DNA of 64,000 bases from Gemmatimonadota bacterium (GCA_030747075.1 JASLLL010000006.1:1-64000); one strand, 5' to 3'; shown: positions 17,342-26,085, counted from the first letter of the stretch. Notes: generated by a model not told the origin, from the sequence alone. Numbers and translations: made by a program.

Positions 17342-17974
17342 ATGCCGGGAGTGGACTTCAGAGATCCGAGCGTTCAGGTCGCGGGGTTGGTCGTGCTGGT
17401 TTCGCTGACCGTCGCGTATCTCTTCTTCGCGGGATCCCTCTTCCCGTTCGGTTATGCCGTGCGGAGCGCCGAGATCACGCTTCTGGAGGAGGAGTACGAG
17501 AAGCTCTCGGCAGATCTTGTGAAGGGGACGCAGAGCGTCGGACGCCTTTCGGAGGCGAAGGTGCGATACGAGAAGGTCTCTGCCATGTGGGAGGAGACGC
17601 GGCGACTTCTTCCCGAGAAGACGGAGATGGCGCCACTTCTGTCGCAGATGACGCTGGCGGGACAGCGGGCAGGGATTGAGTTCCTCCACTTTGAACCGAA
17701 ACCGGCCCGTCCGAAGGAAGTGTACTCGGAGCATCCCGTGGCTGTGCGAGTGCAGGGTGGCTATCACGAAGTCGGGGAGTTCCTGGGTCGCGTGAGCAAC
17801 CTCCCGAGAATCGTAAATATCGCTTCCATGAAGCTGAAGACTGTTCGCGATCCGCTGGATCCGGAAGCGGGCGAAGAAGTAGAGGCGGAACTGGAACTGG
17901 CGGCGTACACGCTTCTGTCGGAGGGGGAGCGCGAGAGACTTCGCGCTCGCGCAAACGGGGGAGGAAGGCGATGA
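17342..17974 (+). CDS. pilO: Type IV pilus alignment protein PilO
   Basis: 210 residues: one membrane segment (about 12-35), a coiled coil (40-85) and a C-terminal ferredoxin-like domain with the family's IEFLHFEPKP and LPRIVNIASMKLK segments. It forms the PilN-PilO heterodimer that joins the PilM ring to the PilP/PilQ outer-membrane channel. AGGAGG lies just upstream of the ATG. Confidence 0.92.
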   Translation: MPGVDFRDPSVQVAGLVVLVSLTVAYLFFAGSLFPFGYAVRSAEITLLEEEYEKLSADLVKGTQSVGRLSEAKVRYEKVSAMWEETRRLLPEKTEMAPLLSQMTLAGQRAGIEFLHFEPKPARPKEVYSEHPVAVRVQGGYHEVGEFLGRVSNLPRIVNIASMKLKTVRDPLDPEAGEEVEAELELAAYTLLSEGERERLRARANGGGRR

Positions 17975-18564
17975 AGTTCACGCGTCCAGCGTTCCTGATG
18001 GCGATCCTTTCCGCATGCGTACTGGCCAGCGGGTGTGGCGGCGTGGGCGAGAAGGCCGCGGGCCTCTTCCGCGGATCGGACTCCGCAGACAAGAAGGAAA
18101 TCCCTCCGACGGTGGCTGCGTCCTCGGTCGTCCAGTCCCTGTCCACACTTCCGGGAGTCCTGGACGAACCGGTCTTGCGGGACAAGAACCCGGAGGTCGC
18201 TACGCCTGGCGCGGAGGAAGCGACTGACAAGGACACGCAAGTTCGCGAGCAGGTCTGGCGGTACCGCTCCTCCGACCGGCGCGATCCATTTCGCGCACTG
18301 GTAGGAAACAACGACAAGAAGAGCGGCGTCGTCGATCTGGCTCTCGCGAAACTCGTCGCGGTGGTCGAGGGGGCGGGAGGCGTCTTCTGTGTCGTCGAGG
18401 ATGCGGACGGGATGAGCCATGTCCTTCGGAAGGGGGATCGCGTGAGGAACGGGCGGGTCGTCAGTGTCGGAAGCAACTCGTTGATCGCATCAAGATCCGT
18501 ATTCGGCTACACCACGACAGTCCGCCTGGGACTCGTCGATCGGAAGGATGATCAGCATGAATAG
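17971..18564 (+). CDS. pilP: Type IV pilus lipoprotein PilP
   Basis: 197 residues. A lipoprotein signal with lipobox LASG before Cys22 is followed by about 80 disordered residues. A C-terminal domain begins at the family hallmark RRDPFRALVG and ends in a beta-rich HR-type fold that binds the secretin. The start overlaps the pilO stop (ATGA), and the end overlaps the pilQ start by 8 bases. Confidence 0.9.
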   Translation: MKFTRPAFLMAILSACVLASGCGGVGEKAAGLFRGSDSADKKEIPPTVAASSVVQSLSTLPGVLDEPVLRDKNPEVATPGAEEATDKDTQVREQVWRYRSSDRRDPFRALVGNNDKKSGVVDLALAKLVAVVEGAGGVFCVVEDADGMSHVLRKGDRVRNGRVVSVGSNSLIASRSVFGYTTTVRLGLVDRKDDQHE

Positions 18565-19825
18565 ACACCGAATCTTCGCGTCGCCGGGACGGATCCTCAT
18601 GGTGTGGGCGTTGCTCGCGTGGGCTGCGGTCGCGATGGCGGAAGTGGAGGACACCGACGGGATGCCGACGATCAGCATTGACTTTCAGGACGCGCGAACC
18701 CCGTCCGTGCTCCGTAGTTTTGCTGAGTTCTCAGGCATCAACATTGTCGCCGGCCCGGAGGTGAAGGGGACCATCACCGCGCGCCTGGACGATGTTCCGT
18801 GGCTCACGGCGCTGGACACCGTTCTTCGCGCGCACGGGTACGGATGGGAACGGAGCGGCTCCATCATTCGCGTGACGACGGTCGACAAGCTTCAGAACGA
18901 ACGCCTGAACGAGCAGGTCATCGAGAGGAAGCGCGAAGAGTACCTGCCTCTGGAGACGGAGGTCATGCGGGTGGATTACGCAAACGCCGCCGAACTGGTG
19001 AAGCCGCTGGAGACGCTGCTCTCGTCGCGGGGAAGGGTGGATGTGGACGAGCGGACGAACGCTCTCGTGGTGACGGACATCTTCGATCGGCTGACGCGCC
19101 TGAGAGAACTGGTGGCGATCCTCGACTTCAGCACGCCGCAGGTGGAGATTGTCGCCAAGCTGGTCGATGTGGACGCGCGCCATGTGCGGGAGTTGGGAAT
19201 CAAGTGGGACGCGCTGGGCATGGGTGGCGGCGACGCGACGATCAGCGGGGGCGTGGCCACCTCGATTGCGTCCGCGGCGGGAAGTGTGAATGTGGGGCTT
19301 CTCGGATCCGACGGGGATCTCAGTGCAGTGATCGACGCGCTGGAGCGGTCGAACCACGCACGGATCATCTCCAACCCCCGGATCACCACTGCAGACAATC
19401 GGGAAGCGCGCATTCTGGTCGGGAAGAAAGTGCCGCTCGTCGTGGCGGATGAAGCAGGCAATGCCATGACCGAACTGACGACCATCGGAATCAAGCTGGT
19501 CGTGACTCCGCACATCAACTCGGACTCCCGTGTCACGCTGGATCTGTTTCCCGAGGTGTCGGACCTGTCCTCGCAGGCGACCGTTCAGGGCGGGATCATC
19601 ATTGTGACCAGCCAGGCGCAGACTCGCGTGATTGTCCGAGACGGAGAAACTGCCGTGATCGGCGGGTTGATCCGACTCAACGAATCGGTCTCCGAGACGG
19701 GGGTTCCGTTCCTGAAGGACATTCCGGTTCTGGGGAACCTGTTCAAGAGTTCCAACCGGACGACGGAAGAGCGGGAACTCCTGATCTTTGTGACGCCTCG
19801 CATCATCGAGCCGCAGGCCTCGTAG
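18557..19825 (+). CDS. pilQ: Type IV pilus secretin PilQ, short form
   Basis: 422 residues, short for PilQ. Signal peptide (cleavage near AMA-EV, residue 28), one STN/N0 domain (about 35-110, with the sequences GINIVAGPEVKG and VPWLTALDTVL), one N1-type secretin domain (about 120-190) and the secretin beta-barrel module (190-420) with VPFLKDIPVLGNLFK and the final ERELLIFVTPRII. No AMIN peptidoglycan-binding domains are present. The ATG at 18557 is preferred over 18548 because GGAAGG at 18542-18547 gives correct spacing only for it. Confidence 0.92.
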   Translation: MNRHRIFASPGRILMVWALLAWAAVAMAEVEDTDGMPTISIDFQDARTPSVLRSFAEFSGINIVAGPEVKGTITARLDDVPWLTALDTVLRAHGYGWERSGSIIRVTTVDKLQNERLNEQVIERKREEYLPLETEVMRVDYANAAELVKPLETLLSSRGRVDVDERTNALVVTDIFDRLTRLRELVAILDFSTPQVEIVAKLVDVDARHVRELGIKWDALGMGGGDATISGGVATSIASAAGSVNVGLLGSDGDLSAVIDALERSNHARIISNPRITTADNREARILVGKKVPLVVADEAGNAMTELTTIGIKLVVTPHINSDSRVTLDLFPEVSDLSSQATVQGGIIIVTSQAQTRVIVRDGETAVIGGLIRLNESVSETGVPFLKDIPVLGNLFKSSNRTTEERELLIFVTPRIIEPQAS

Positions 19826-19980
19826 TCCGGGGCCCTTGCGGTTTGTTGACCGAGTTCCCCGCCCGGGGGCGTGACGCTATCTGCGGTCTAGTGAGAAACC
19901 CGGGCAGGCAGTATCCTCCCGGTCACTCACGGTCGGCCCCGCCCGGGCGCGGCGATCGTGGCGAACACGGGAGGAAGGGA

Positions 19981-20532
19981 ATGCCCTGGGTCTCCGTCAT
20001 CGGGTTCATGTGTTGCGGGAAGTCCGCCAGCGGGCGGTCCCTCGCGCGGCAACTCGGCTGGCCCCACTACGACACCGACAGCATGATCGTCGAACGCACC
20101 GGGCTCGAAGTGGCGGAGATCTTCGCATCGATGGGGGAAGAGGCGTTTCGTCGGATGGAATCCGAAGTCGTGGAGGAACTTGCTCCCGAGCGGGACGCTG
20201 TCGTGTCTACCGGAGGCGGGTTTGTTCTGAACGAGATCGCCATGGAGATCCTCCGCGTGCAGGGCCCCATCTTCTGGCTGCGGGTGGAACCGGAGGATGT
20301 GGCGGAACGGGCGCGGCGGCCCTGGGCTCCGCGTCGACCCATGCTGGAGGGGCCGGATCTTGAGGATCGCGTGGCCCAGTTGATGAGGCAGCGCGAGCCG
20401 CTCTACCGGAAGTACGGCATTTCGGTTCCGGGCGGATTCGATCATCCCAGAAACGCGGCGCGCCACATGATACAGCTCCTTCGTGAGATGGACGGTTTCG
20501 GCGTGTACTTCGGGGCAAGTGATGGATCTTGA
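19981..20532 (+). CDS. aroK: Shikimate kinase
   Basis: 183 residues. P-loop GFMCCGKSASG at the N-terminus, a DTDSMIVERTG segment matching the shikimate-binding DxD region, the GGGFV turn and a lid arginine segment. It phosphorylates shikimate in aromatic amino acid synthesis. aroK directly follows pilQ in Pseudomonas and relatives, which supports the call. GGGAGGAAGGGA lies immediately upstream of the ATG. The double cysteine in the P-loop is unusual. Confidence 0.85.
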   Translation: MPWVSVIGFMCCGKSASGRSLARQLGWPHYDTDSMIVERTGLEVAEIFASMGEEAFRRMESEVVEELAPERDAVVSTGGGFVLNEIAMEILRVQGPIFWLRVEPEDVAERARRPWAPRRPMLEGPDLEDRVAQLMRQREPLYRKYGISVPGGFDHPRNAARHMIQLLREMDGFGVYFGASDGS

Positions 20533-20574
20533 CTCGGCCCCCGCGGACTGCAACCCTCTATTCCGTGTGTTCGC

Positions 20575-21126
20575 ATGAGGATCGTCGGGGGAGGCTTTCG
20601 GGGCAGGAAACTTCGTGCGCCGGAAGGCACCTCCACACGCCCGACCGCAGATCGGGTCCGGGAGTCTATCTTCGACCTCCTGGGTCCGGTGCTTCCCGGG
20701 ACCGTCGTGCTGGATCTCTTCGCCGGGTCGGGGGCGTTGGGGCTTGAGGCACTAAGCCGCGGAGCCATCCGGGCGGTATTCGTGGAGCGGGCGCAACCTG
20801 CGCTGCGTGTGTTGCGCGGCAACCTGACGGCGTTGGGAGTGGCGGAGAGTGCTGCCGTATGGCCGGGCGACGCGTTCCGGGTTCTGGCTGACCGGCGGGA
20901 CCGGTTCGATCTGGTCTTCGCCGATCCGCCCTACCGGGAGGAGTTGGAGCAACCGGTTGCGGACTTGGCCTCCCTCGTTCTTGCGGATGGAGGGGTGTTC
21001 GTGCTGGAGCATTCCGCAGTCGTCGCCTCGCCGGAGGGGACGGGCGGCATGACGGTCTGGAAGCATCGCCGGTACGGGGGGACTTCGGTCACGCTGTACC
21101 GGAAACAGTCGAAGGAGATTCTGTGA
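20575..21126 (+). CDS. rsmD: 16S rRNA (guanine966-N2)-methyltransferase RsmD
   Basis: 183 residues. The start MRIVGGGFRGRKL, the block TRPTADRVRESIFDLL, the SAM-binding LDLFAGSGALGLEAL and the catalytic DPPY motif are all diagnostic of RsmD. It is coupled to coaD by a GTGA overlap, the rsmD-coaD order seen across bacteria. Confidence 0.93.
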   Translation: MRIVGGGFRGRKLRAPEGTSTRPTADRVRESIFDLLGPVLPGTVVLDLFAGSGALGLEALSRGAIRAVFVERAQPALRVLRGNLTALGVAESAAVWPGDAFRVLADRRDRFDLVFADPPYREELEQPVADLASLVLADGGVFVLEHSAVVASPEGTGGMTVWKHRRYGGTSVTLYRKQSKEIL

Positions 21127-21608
21127 GATCGGCCATCTATCCGGGGACATTCGATCCGGTGACTCTGGGGCATCTGGATCTTGTCGTGCGTGCGCTCGGG
21201 CTCTTCGACCGGGTGATCGTTGCGGTCGCGAAGAGCGGCGGCAAGGATCCGCTCTTTCCGCAGGAGGATCGCGTGAAGCTGTTTGCCGCCGCACTCGGAG
21301 ACCTGGAGAATGTGGAGGTGACTCCGTTTGAGAAGCTGACCGTCGAGTTTGCGAAGGAGCGCGGGGCGGTCGCCATCATCCGGGGGTTGCGCGCGGTCTC
21401 GGACTTCGACTACGAATTTCAGCTGGCCTGGATGAATCGAAAGCTGGATTCCTCCATCGAGACGGTCTTCCTCTGCCCGAACGAACACTACTCTTTCCTG
21501 AACTCCACGCTCGTGAAGGAGATCGCCCGGATGGGGCGTTCCGTCCAGGAGTTCGTGCCGGACGGCGTGGAGGAAGCTCTTCGCATCCGGTACGGCCATT
21601 CCATCTGA
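21123..21608 (+). CDS. coaD: Phosphopantetheine adenylyltransferase CoaD
   Basis: 161 residues. The nucleotidyltransferase motif YPGTFDPVTLGHLDL carries the T/HxGH signature. RGLRAVSDFDYEFQLAWMNR and YSFLNSTLVKEIA are conserved CoaD blocks. It makes dephospho-CoA from phosphopantetheine and ATP. GTG start within the rsmD stop (GTGA). Confidence 0.95.
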   Translation: MRSAIYPGTFDPVTLGHLDLVVRALGLFDRVIVAVAKSGGKDPLFPQEDRVKLFAAALGDLENVEVTPFEKLTVEFAKERGAVAIIRGLRAVSDFDYEFQLAWMNRKLDSSIETVFLCPNEHYSFLNSTLVKEIARMGRSVQEFVPDGVEEALRIRYGHSI

Positions 21609-21642
21609 CTCCCGCGACCGCATATCACCGAGGTAGAAACTC

Positions 21643-21903
21643 ATGCCCACCTATCGTTATGAATGCGCCTCCTGTGAGGAGGTCCGTGAAGTCTTCCACT
21701 CCATGTCTGCGCAGCCCGAGGAAGATTGTCCGGACTGCGGCGGAAAGCTCAGGCGGCTGATCGGCGGCGGAGGGGGAGTGTTGCTGAAGGGGCAGGGGTT
21801 CTACACGACGGACTATCGCTCCGATGCCTACCGCAGCGCTCAGAAGAAGGACCGCCCCCCGTCCCCCGATGGCGACAAGGGAAAGAAGTCGTCCGGCGGC
21901 TGA
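21643..21903 (+). CDS. FmdB-family zinc-ribbon protein
   Basis: 86 residues. MPTYRYECASC opens an FmdB/CxxC putative regulatory domain, with the second cysteine pair CPDCGG at residues 29-34, so one zinc site. A glycine-rich GVLLKGQGFYTTDY segment and a charged lysine/proline tail complete the family pattern. The function of the family is not firmly established. Confidence 0.88.
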   Translation: MPTYRYECASCEEVREVFHSMSAQPEEDCPDCGGKLRRLIGGGGGVLLKGQGFYTTDYRSDAYRSAQKKDRPPSPDGDKGKKSSGG

Positions 21904-21910
21904 GGCCCCG

Positions 21911-22600
21911 TCACCGGGTGCCGTCGGCACCCGTAGGCAGGAGAATCTCCCGAAGCTCCTCGTAGGTGACGGCCACGCGGTCCGATGGATGGCGCTCCGT
22001 TCCGGCGAAGCCTCCCGCGAAGAGAACGAAGGGGATCCGGTTCTCAAGAGCGGCTTCCCGGTCGTTCCAGCGGTCGCCCACCATCACGGCGTCCCGCGTG
22101 TCTTCATGCAGCAGGATGTCTTCGATCATGTCCGCTTTCGACCCGATCCCCGGGCTTTCCGCGCATCGCGTCTCATGAAAGAGCGAGTGGAGATTGAAAG
22201 TGGTGAGGAATGCGTCCAGAAAACGCAGCCCGCAATTGGAGGCGACTCCCAGCCGGGTCCCGGCGGCGGCAAGGTCGTGGAGAAGTCCCCGCGCTCCCGG
22301 GTACAGCCCGCCCAGCCCCCGGGCGAAGGCGATTTCCTCTCCGCGCGTGGCGAGCAGGTCGATCTCGTCAGCCAGTTCGTAGGCCTCCGGTGGAAGCGCA
22401 ATCCGCCAGCCCTCGCGGTTGGGGCGGCCGATCATGTCGAGCAGAACCTCCGGAGAAGGAAGCGGGAGGTCGATGTCGTGGCGGCGATAGACTTCCGCCA
22501 CCGCTTCACGGGCCACCGTAATCCAGAAGCGGTCCGTTGCGAGAAGGGTGCCGTCGATATCGAAGATCGTCAGACGATAGGCGGGTCGGGCGCGGCACAC
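21911..22600 (-). CDS. HAD-superfamily hydrolase, phosphoglycolate phosphatase-like
   Basis: 229 residues. HAD motif I FDIDGTL with nucleophile Asp, motif II (SNC in VASNCGLRFLD), a conserved Lys in GSKADMI and motif IV VMVGDRWND. An alpha-helical cap lies between motifs I and II, as in Gph/PGP-type phosphatases. Substrate cannot be read from sequence. Encoded convergently with the FmdB gene, 7 bases apart, and divergently from obgE. Confidence 0.82.
   Translation of the reverse strand: MCRARPAYRLTIFDIDGTLLATDRFWITVAREAVAEVYRRHDIDLPLPSPEVLLDMIGRPNREGWRIALPPEAYELADEIDLLATRGEEIAFARGLGGLYPGARGLLHDLAAAGTRLGVASNCGLRFLDAFLTTFNLHSLFHETRCAESPGIGSKADMIEDILLHEDTRDAVMVGDRWNDREAALENRIPFVLFAGGFAGTERHPSDRVAVTYEELREILLPTGADGTR
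21915..21933. terminator. Hairpin at the convergent gene ends
   Basis: CGGGTGCC and GGCACCCG form a perfect 8-pair stem with a 3-base loop just past the FmdB stop and inside the last codons of the HAD gene. It could end transcripts from both sides, although no T-run is present on either strand. Confidence 0.4.
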
Positions 22601-22691
22601 GGGGAGAAGACCTCCTTTCTGGAGCTGGGTGGAATCCTGCCGGAGAGCGTGCGCGGCGTCCAGTCCGGCCTGCGGCGGTGTGGCGGCGGCG

Positions 22692-22720
22692 TTGACGCTC
22701 CGGCCCGACGCCGGTAGGTT
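22692..22720 (+). promoter_or_regulatory. Putative promoter for obgE-dprA-acyltransferase
   Basis: TTGACG at 22692-22697, 17-base spacer, TAGGTT at 22715-22720, 56 bases before obgE in the divergent gap with the HAD gene. The spacer contains the inverted repeat CCGGC/GCCGG. The -10 box is weak, but the spacing equals that of three other sites in this window. Confidence 0.4.
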
Positions 22721-22776
22721 CTTCTTCGCCTTCGCTGGAGATAGAGGACAGGTTCACGACTCCCCTTTGGGTCATC

Positions 22777-23811
22777 ATGTTTCTGGATCGCGCGGCTATT
22801 GAGGTCTTTGCCGGAAACGGTGGAGACGGGTGCATGAGCTTCCGTCGGGAGAAGTATGTCCCGCGCGGAGGACCGGACGGTGGAAACGGCGGCAGCGGCG
22901 GGCATGTCTATCTGCAGGTGGACCCCCGATCCTCCACGCTGATGGACTTCCGCTACCGCAGGCTCTTCCGGGGAGGGCGGGGCGGACACGGGCAGGGGAA
23001 GGACCGGACCGGCCGCTCCGGCGAGGACCTCATGATTCCGGTGCCCCCCGGAACCGTCGTGGAGAATGCGGAAACCGGAGAGGTTCTTGCAGACCTTCGG
23101 GCGCATGGCGCGCGGTTCCTGCTGGCGACCGGAGGAAGGGGCGGCCGGGGAAACGCCTGCTTCGCCACGGCGACCAACCGGGCTCCGCGGCGATCGGAGA
23201 AAGGTCGCCCGGGGCAGCAGATGCGTGTCCGGCTGGAGCTGAAGCTGATCGCGGATGTCGGTCTCGTCGGGTTCCCGAACGCGGGCAAGTCCACCTTCCT
23301 GTCGCGGGTGTCCGAAGCCAGGCCGAAGGTTGCGGACTACCCCTTCACGACGCTGGCGCCCCACCTGGGAGTGGTGAGTCTTCCCGGGTACCGGCAGATG
23401 GTGGTGGCGGACATCCCCGGGATCATCGAGGGCGCGCATCAGGGCAAGGGTCTCGGGCTGGAGTTTCTCCGCCATGTGGAGCGGACGCGCGTGCTTCTGT
23501 TTCTGGTGGACCCCGGGAACGGGAGCCCCCACGAACAGTGGAGCAAGCTCCGGACGGAGATCGCGCTTCACGGTGCGGGGCTGGAGAAGCGCCCGTTCCT
23601 TGTGGCGCTCTCCAAGGCGGACCTTCTTCCGGATGCGTCGATTCCGGCGGAACTGGCGGGGCGGGAGGATGTGCGCGTGATCTCCTCGGTGCGTGGCGAT
23701 GGCGTGGACGCGCTTCTGGAGGAACTTCACGACATGGTGAAGGCGGCGAAGGCGGAGGAACCCCCGGAACTCCCCGGCGAGGAGTCGGAAGCCGGGGAGG
23801 AACACGGATGA
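22777..23811 (+). CDS. obgE: Ribosome-associated GTPase ObgE/CgtA
   Basis: 344 residues. The glycine-rich Obg domain (1-158) starts MFLDRAAIEVFAGNGGDGCMSF. The GTPase domain has G1 GFPNAGKST, G3 DIPGIIEGAHQGKGLG and G4 SKAD. The C-terminal part is short and acidic (PEEPGEE-type), without a TGS domain. Acts in 50S ribosome maturation. Followed by dprA with an ATGA overlap. Confidence 0.95.
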   Translation: MFLDRAAIEVFAGNGGDGCMSFRREKYVPRGGPDGGNGGSGGHVYLQVDPRSSTLMDFRYRRLFRGGRGGHGQGKDRTGRSGEDLMIPVPPGTVVENAETGEVLADLRAHGARFLLATGGRGGRGNACFATATNRAPRRSEKGRPGQQMRVRLELKLIADVGLVGFPNAGKSTFLSRVSEARPKVADYPFTTLAPHLGVVSLPGYRQMVVADIPGIIEGAHQGKGLGLEFLRHVERTRVLLFLVDPGNGSPHEQWSKLRTEIALHGAGLEKRPFLVALSKADLLPDASIPAELAGREDVRVISSVRGDGVDALLEELHDMVKAAKAEEPPELPGEESEAGEEHG

Positions 23812-24842
23812 CGGATCGGGAATCGCTCTGCCGACTGGGTGTGGTCACCGCTCCGCGCGTGGGGCCGATGACGGCTCGCAAGCTCTTTCATGCTTCCGGC
23901 GCGTGGGAAGCGGTCGCGCGAGATGCAGCGCGCGGACGCGGCCCGGCGTCCTCCCGGCTTCGACCGGGGATCGGGCAGGCCCGCGACCGCGGGGAGAAGA
24001 TCGCGGCGGCGTGTCAGCGTACACGGACGCGCGTGCTGTTCCGGGGAGACCCCGGATGGCCGAAGGATCTGGCAAGAGTGCCGGATGAGCCCGAAGTGCT
24101 CTTCCTCCGCGGAGATCCCACCGCCCTGGAAGAGCGAGGCGTGGCCATTGTCGGAGCGCGGGAGTGCTCCCCGGACGGGCGCGGCATGGCGTTCGACCTC
24201 GGGGCCGGTCTCGCCTCCGAGGGATGGAGCGTCGTGTCGGGGTTGGCCCGGGGCATCGACGGCGGTGCGCATGAGGGGGCCCTCTCCGGGCAGGGGGTGA
24301 CCGTGGCGGTCCTCGGTTGCGGCCCGGATGTCGTCTATCCGCGGGAACACGCGGCGCTGCAGGACCGGATCGCCGACGAAGGGCTCTTGCTGTCGGAGTT
24401 CCCCCCCGGCACGGACCCGCGCCCGGGGCACTTCCCCCGGAGGAACCGGGTTCTCTCCGCGCTGTCCGAGGCGACGGTGGTCGTGGAGGGAAGAATGCGA
24501 AGCGGCGCTCTCGTCACGGCCCGGCACGCACTGGATCAGGGCCGGGAGGTCTTCGTGGTCCCCGGTTGGCCGACGGCCCCGCTTTCCGACGGTCCGCTCT
24601 CGCTGTTGAGGCAGGGGGCGCGTCCGGTCCGGGGCGCGGCGGATCTGCTGGAGGATCTGGGCGGAATCTCCGGTGGCCTTGCGCTGGACCCGGAGGAAGT
24701 TCGGGCTCGCGAAGCCCTGGAGGGCGGAGCGACCACCCCGGACGCGCTCGCGGAGGAACTTGGCGTGGACCGCGCGCATGCCCAGGATCTCCTCGCGAGA
24801 CTGGAACTCAAGGGGGAACTCCCGCGGGCGGATTGTGCCTGA
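23808..24842 (+). CDS. dprA: DNA processing protein DprA
   Basis: 344 residues. A short helical N-terminal part is followed by the DprA Rossmann fold with VAIVGARECSPDG, SGLARGIDGGAH and the block GHFPRRNRVLSALSEATVVVE. A C-terminal winged-helix domain starts near residue 290. It loads RecA on incoming single-stranded DNA in transformation. Together with the comEA-like gene and the pilus locus, this window carries several parts of a DNA-uptake route. Confidence 0.93.
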   Translation: MTDRESLCRLGVVTAPRVGPMTARKLFHASGAWEAVARDAARGRGPASSRLRPGIGQARDRGEKIAAACQRTRTRVLFRGDPGWPKDLARVPDEPEVLFLRGDPTALEERGVAIVGARECSPDGRGMAFDLGAGLASEGWSVVSGLARGIDGGAHEGALSGQGVTVAVLGCGPDVVYPREHAALQDRIADEGLLLSEFPPGTDPRPGHFPRRNRVLSALSEATVVVEGRMRSGALVTARHALDQGREVFVVPGWPTAPLSDGPLSLLRQGARPVRGAADLLEDLGGISGGLALDPEEVRAREALEGGATTPDALAEELGVDRAHAQDLLARLELKGELPRADCA

Positions 24843-25782
24843 CCGCCGCCGGTTCCGCCGCCCGCTTGAGTCGCTGGGCGTTGCGCTGCTCGCCGGAGGT
24901 GTGCGTCGGCTTCCTGTTGCCGGGCTTGGGGCGCTGGCTGCGGTGCTGGGCTGGCTGGCGTTCGATGTCCTGCGGATCCGCAGGGCGGTGGCGGTGGGAA
25001 ATGTGCTGGACCGCATTGCGCCGCCGGGGGGGGCAGCGGAGGCGGTTCGCATCGCCCGGAAGAGCTATCGGATCACTGCCCTGACCTTCCTGGATCTGCT
25101 GCGAATCGACCTCATCGACGAAGACTCCCTCTGGAAGCGTGTCCGCCGGGAGGATCTGGATCGGTTGGTGGCGCATGCCCGAAGCGGCCGATGCGGCGTC
25201 CTGGTCTCCGGGCACTTCGGGAACTGGGAACTGATGGCGCTGGCCATTCGCCGATGCGGGCTCAAGCTCAACGCGCTGGCCGGAGATCAGGCGAACCCGG
25301 CCGTCGATTCCCGTGTGAAGAAGATCCGCGGCCGGGCGGGAATCCTGACGCACTCGGCGCGAACCGGCGTGCGGGCCGCCCTGGACGGGCTTGGTCGCGG
25401 GGAGTTTCTGGCGACGCTCATGGATCAGGATGCGCGCCACCGGGGGGTGTTCGTGGACTTCCTCGGCACTCCCGCGAAGACGCACACGGGCGTGGTCGTG
25501 CTGGCGGCCCGGGCGGGCGTTCCGCTGATTCCCGTGGCGCTGGTCCGGGAGGGCAAGGGGCAGTATCGCTTCATCACGGGGGAGCCCTGGGAGCCCGGAG
25601 AGGGCGCGGCCGAGGAGGTCTTCGCCCCGCTGGGCGCCGCGCACTTCACCCGTTTTCTGGAGCGGCTTGTGAGGGAGCACCCCGAGCACTACTTCTGGGC
25701 ACATCGCCGATGGAAGACCCGCCCCGTCGCAGAGGCGGGGTCCGTCCAACAGGAACCGAAGGGGACATGGCCCACAGGGTGA
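24835..25782 (+). CDS. LpxL/HtrB-family lipid A acyltransferase
   Basis: 315 residues from a GTG overlapping the dprA end by 8 bases. An N-terminal hydrophobic segment (about 12-45) is followed by the acyltransferase core with the HxxxxE motif SGHFGNWE (His127, Glu132) and the later DQDARHRGVFVDFLG block of the lauroyl/myristoyl acyltransferase family. It implies lipid A-type late acylation at the inner membrane and supports a lipopolysaccharide-bearing outer membrane. Acyl specificity cannot be read from the sequence. Confidence 0.85.
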   Translation: MPDRRRFRRPLESLGVALLAGGVRRLPVAGLGALAAVLGWLAFDVLRIRRAVAVGNVLDRIAPPGGAAEAVRIARKSYRITALTFLDLLRIDLIDEDSLWKRVRREDLDRLVAHARSGRCGVLVSGHFGNWELMALAIRRCGLKLNALAGDQANPAVDSRVKKIRGRAGILTHSARTGVRAALDGLGRGEFLATLMDQDARHRGVFVDFLGTPAKTHTGVVVLAARAGVPLIPVALVREGKGQYRFITGEPWEPGEGAAEEVFAPLGAAHFTRFLERLVREHPEHYFWAHRRWKTRPVAEAGSVQQEPKGTWPTG

Positions 25783-26085
25783 CGGGGCCGGAGGTTCCCA
25801 TTCGGGTGTCGGCCAGTGCTGCGGAGCGTGTCACGCCGGACTTGATGCGTGTGTGGTAATGCTCGCTGAATCGGCAAGTTAGGCGCCGCTGCCTGTCAGA
25901 ATCCGCCATTTTCTCCAAGACGGGGAGAGAGTCGGCACGGTTCTCGCTAAGACTCCGTGTGTCGGGGCTGGATTCACGCATCTAGTCTTTCCCGCGGTCT
26001 CGGCTTTGAGCTGGCGACAGAGGAAGTGGCCGGCGGTCAGTGTGAGAGGAGCTTCCGGGGGGGAGCCGCTGACCCGCATCAAGCT
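25783..26085. other. 303-base gap without a recognisable gene
   Basis: Between the acyltransferase and a reverse-strand membrane protein gene I find no convincing reading frame. A 30-codon frame at 25767-25859 overlaps the acyltransferase end. The gap has local stems (for example GCTTCC/GGGAGC near 26051-26066) and leads to a clear forward terminator at 26109-26139. It may be a long 3' untranslated region or a small RNA. It does not match tmRNA, 4.5S or RNase P signatures that I know. Confidence 0.5.

Noticed and set aside
19846-19875. TTGACC in the gap after pilQ as a promoter for aroK
   Set aside because: No acceptable -10 box at 16-18 bases; aroK is more likely read through from pilQ.
20529-20557. 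TTGACT, 17 bases, AACCCT before rsmD
   Set aside because: The -10 candidate lacks the leading T of the pattern seen at the other four sites; kept below the reporting threshold.
25767-25859. A 30-codon frame with a possible ribosome-binding site after the acyltransferase
   Set aside because: It overlaps the end of a well-supported gene and the product shows no membrane, signal or family feature; too little to call.
25964-25990. GGGGCTGGATTCAC, reminiscent of a tmRNA 5' end
   Set aside because: The following bases do not match the tmRNA start, there is no T-loop or CCA end downstream and no tag reading frame.
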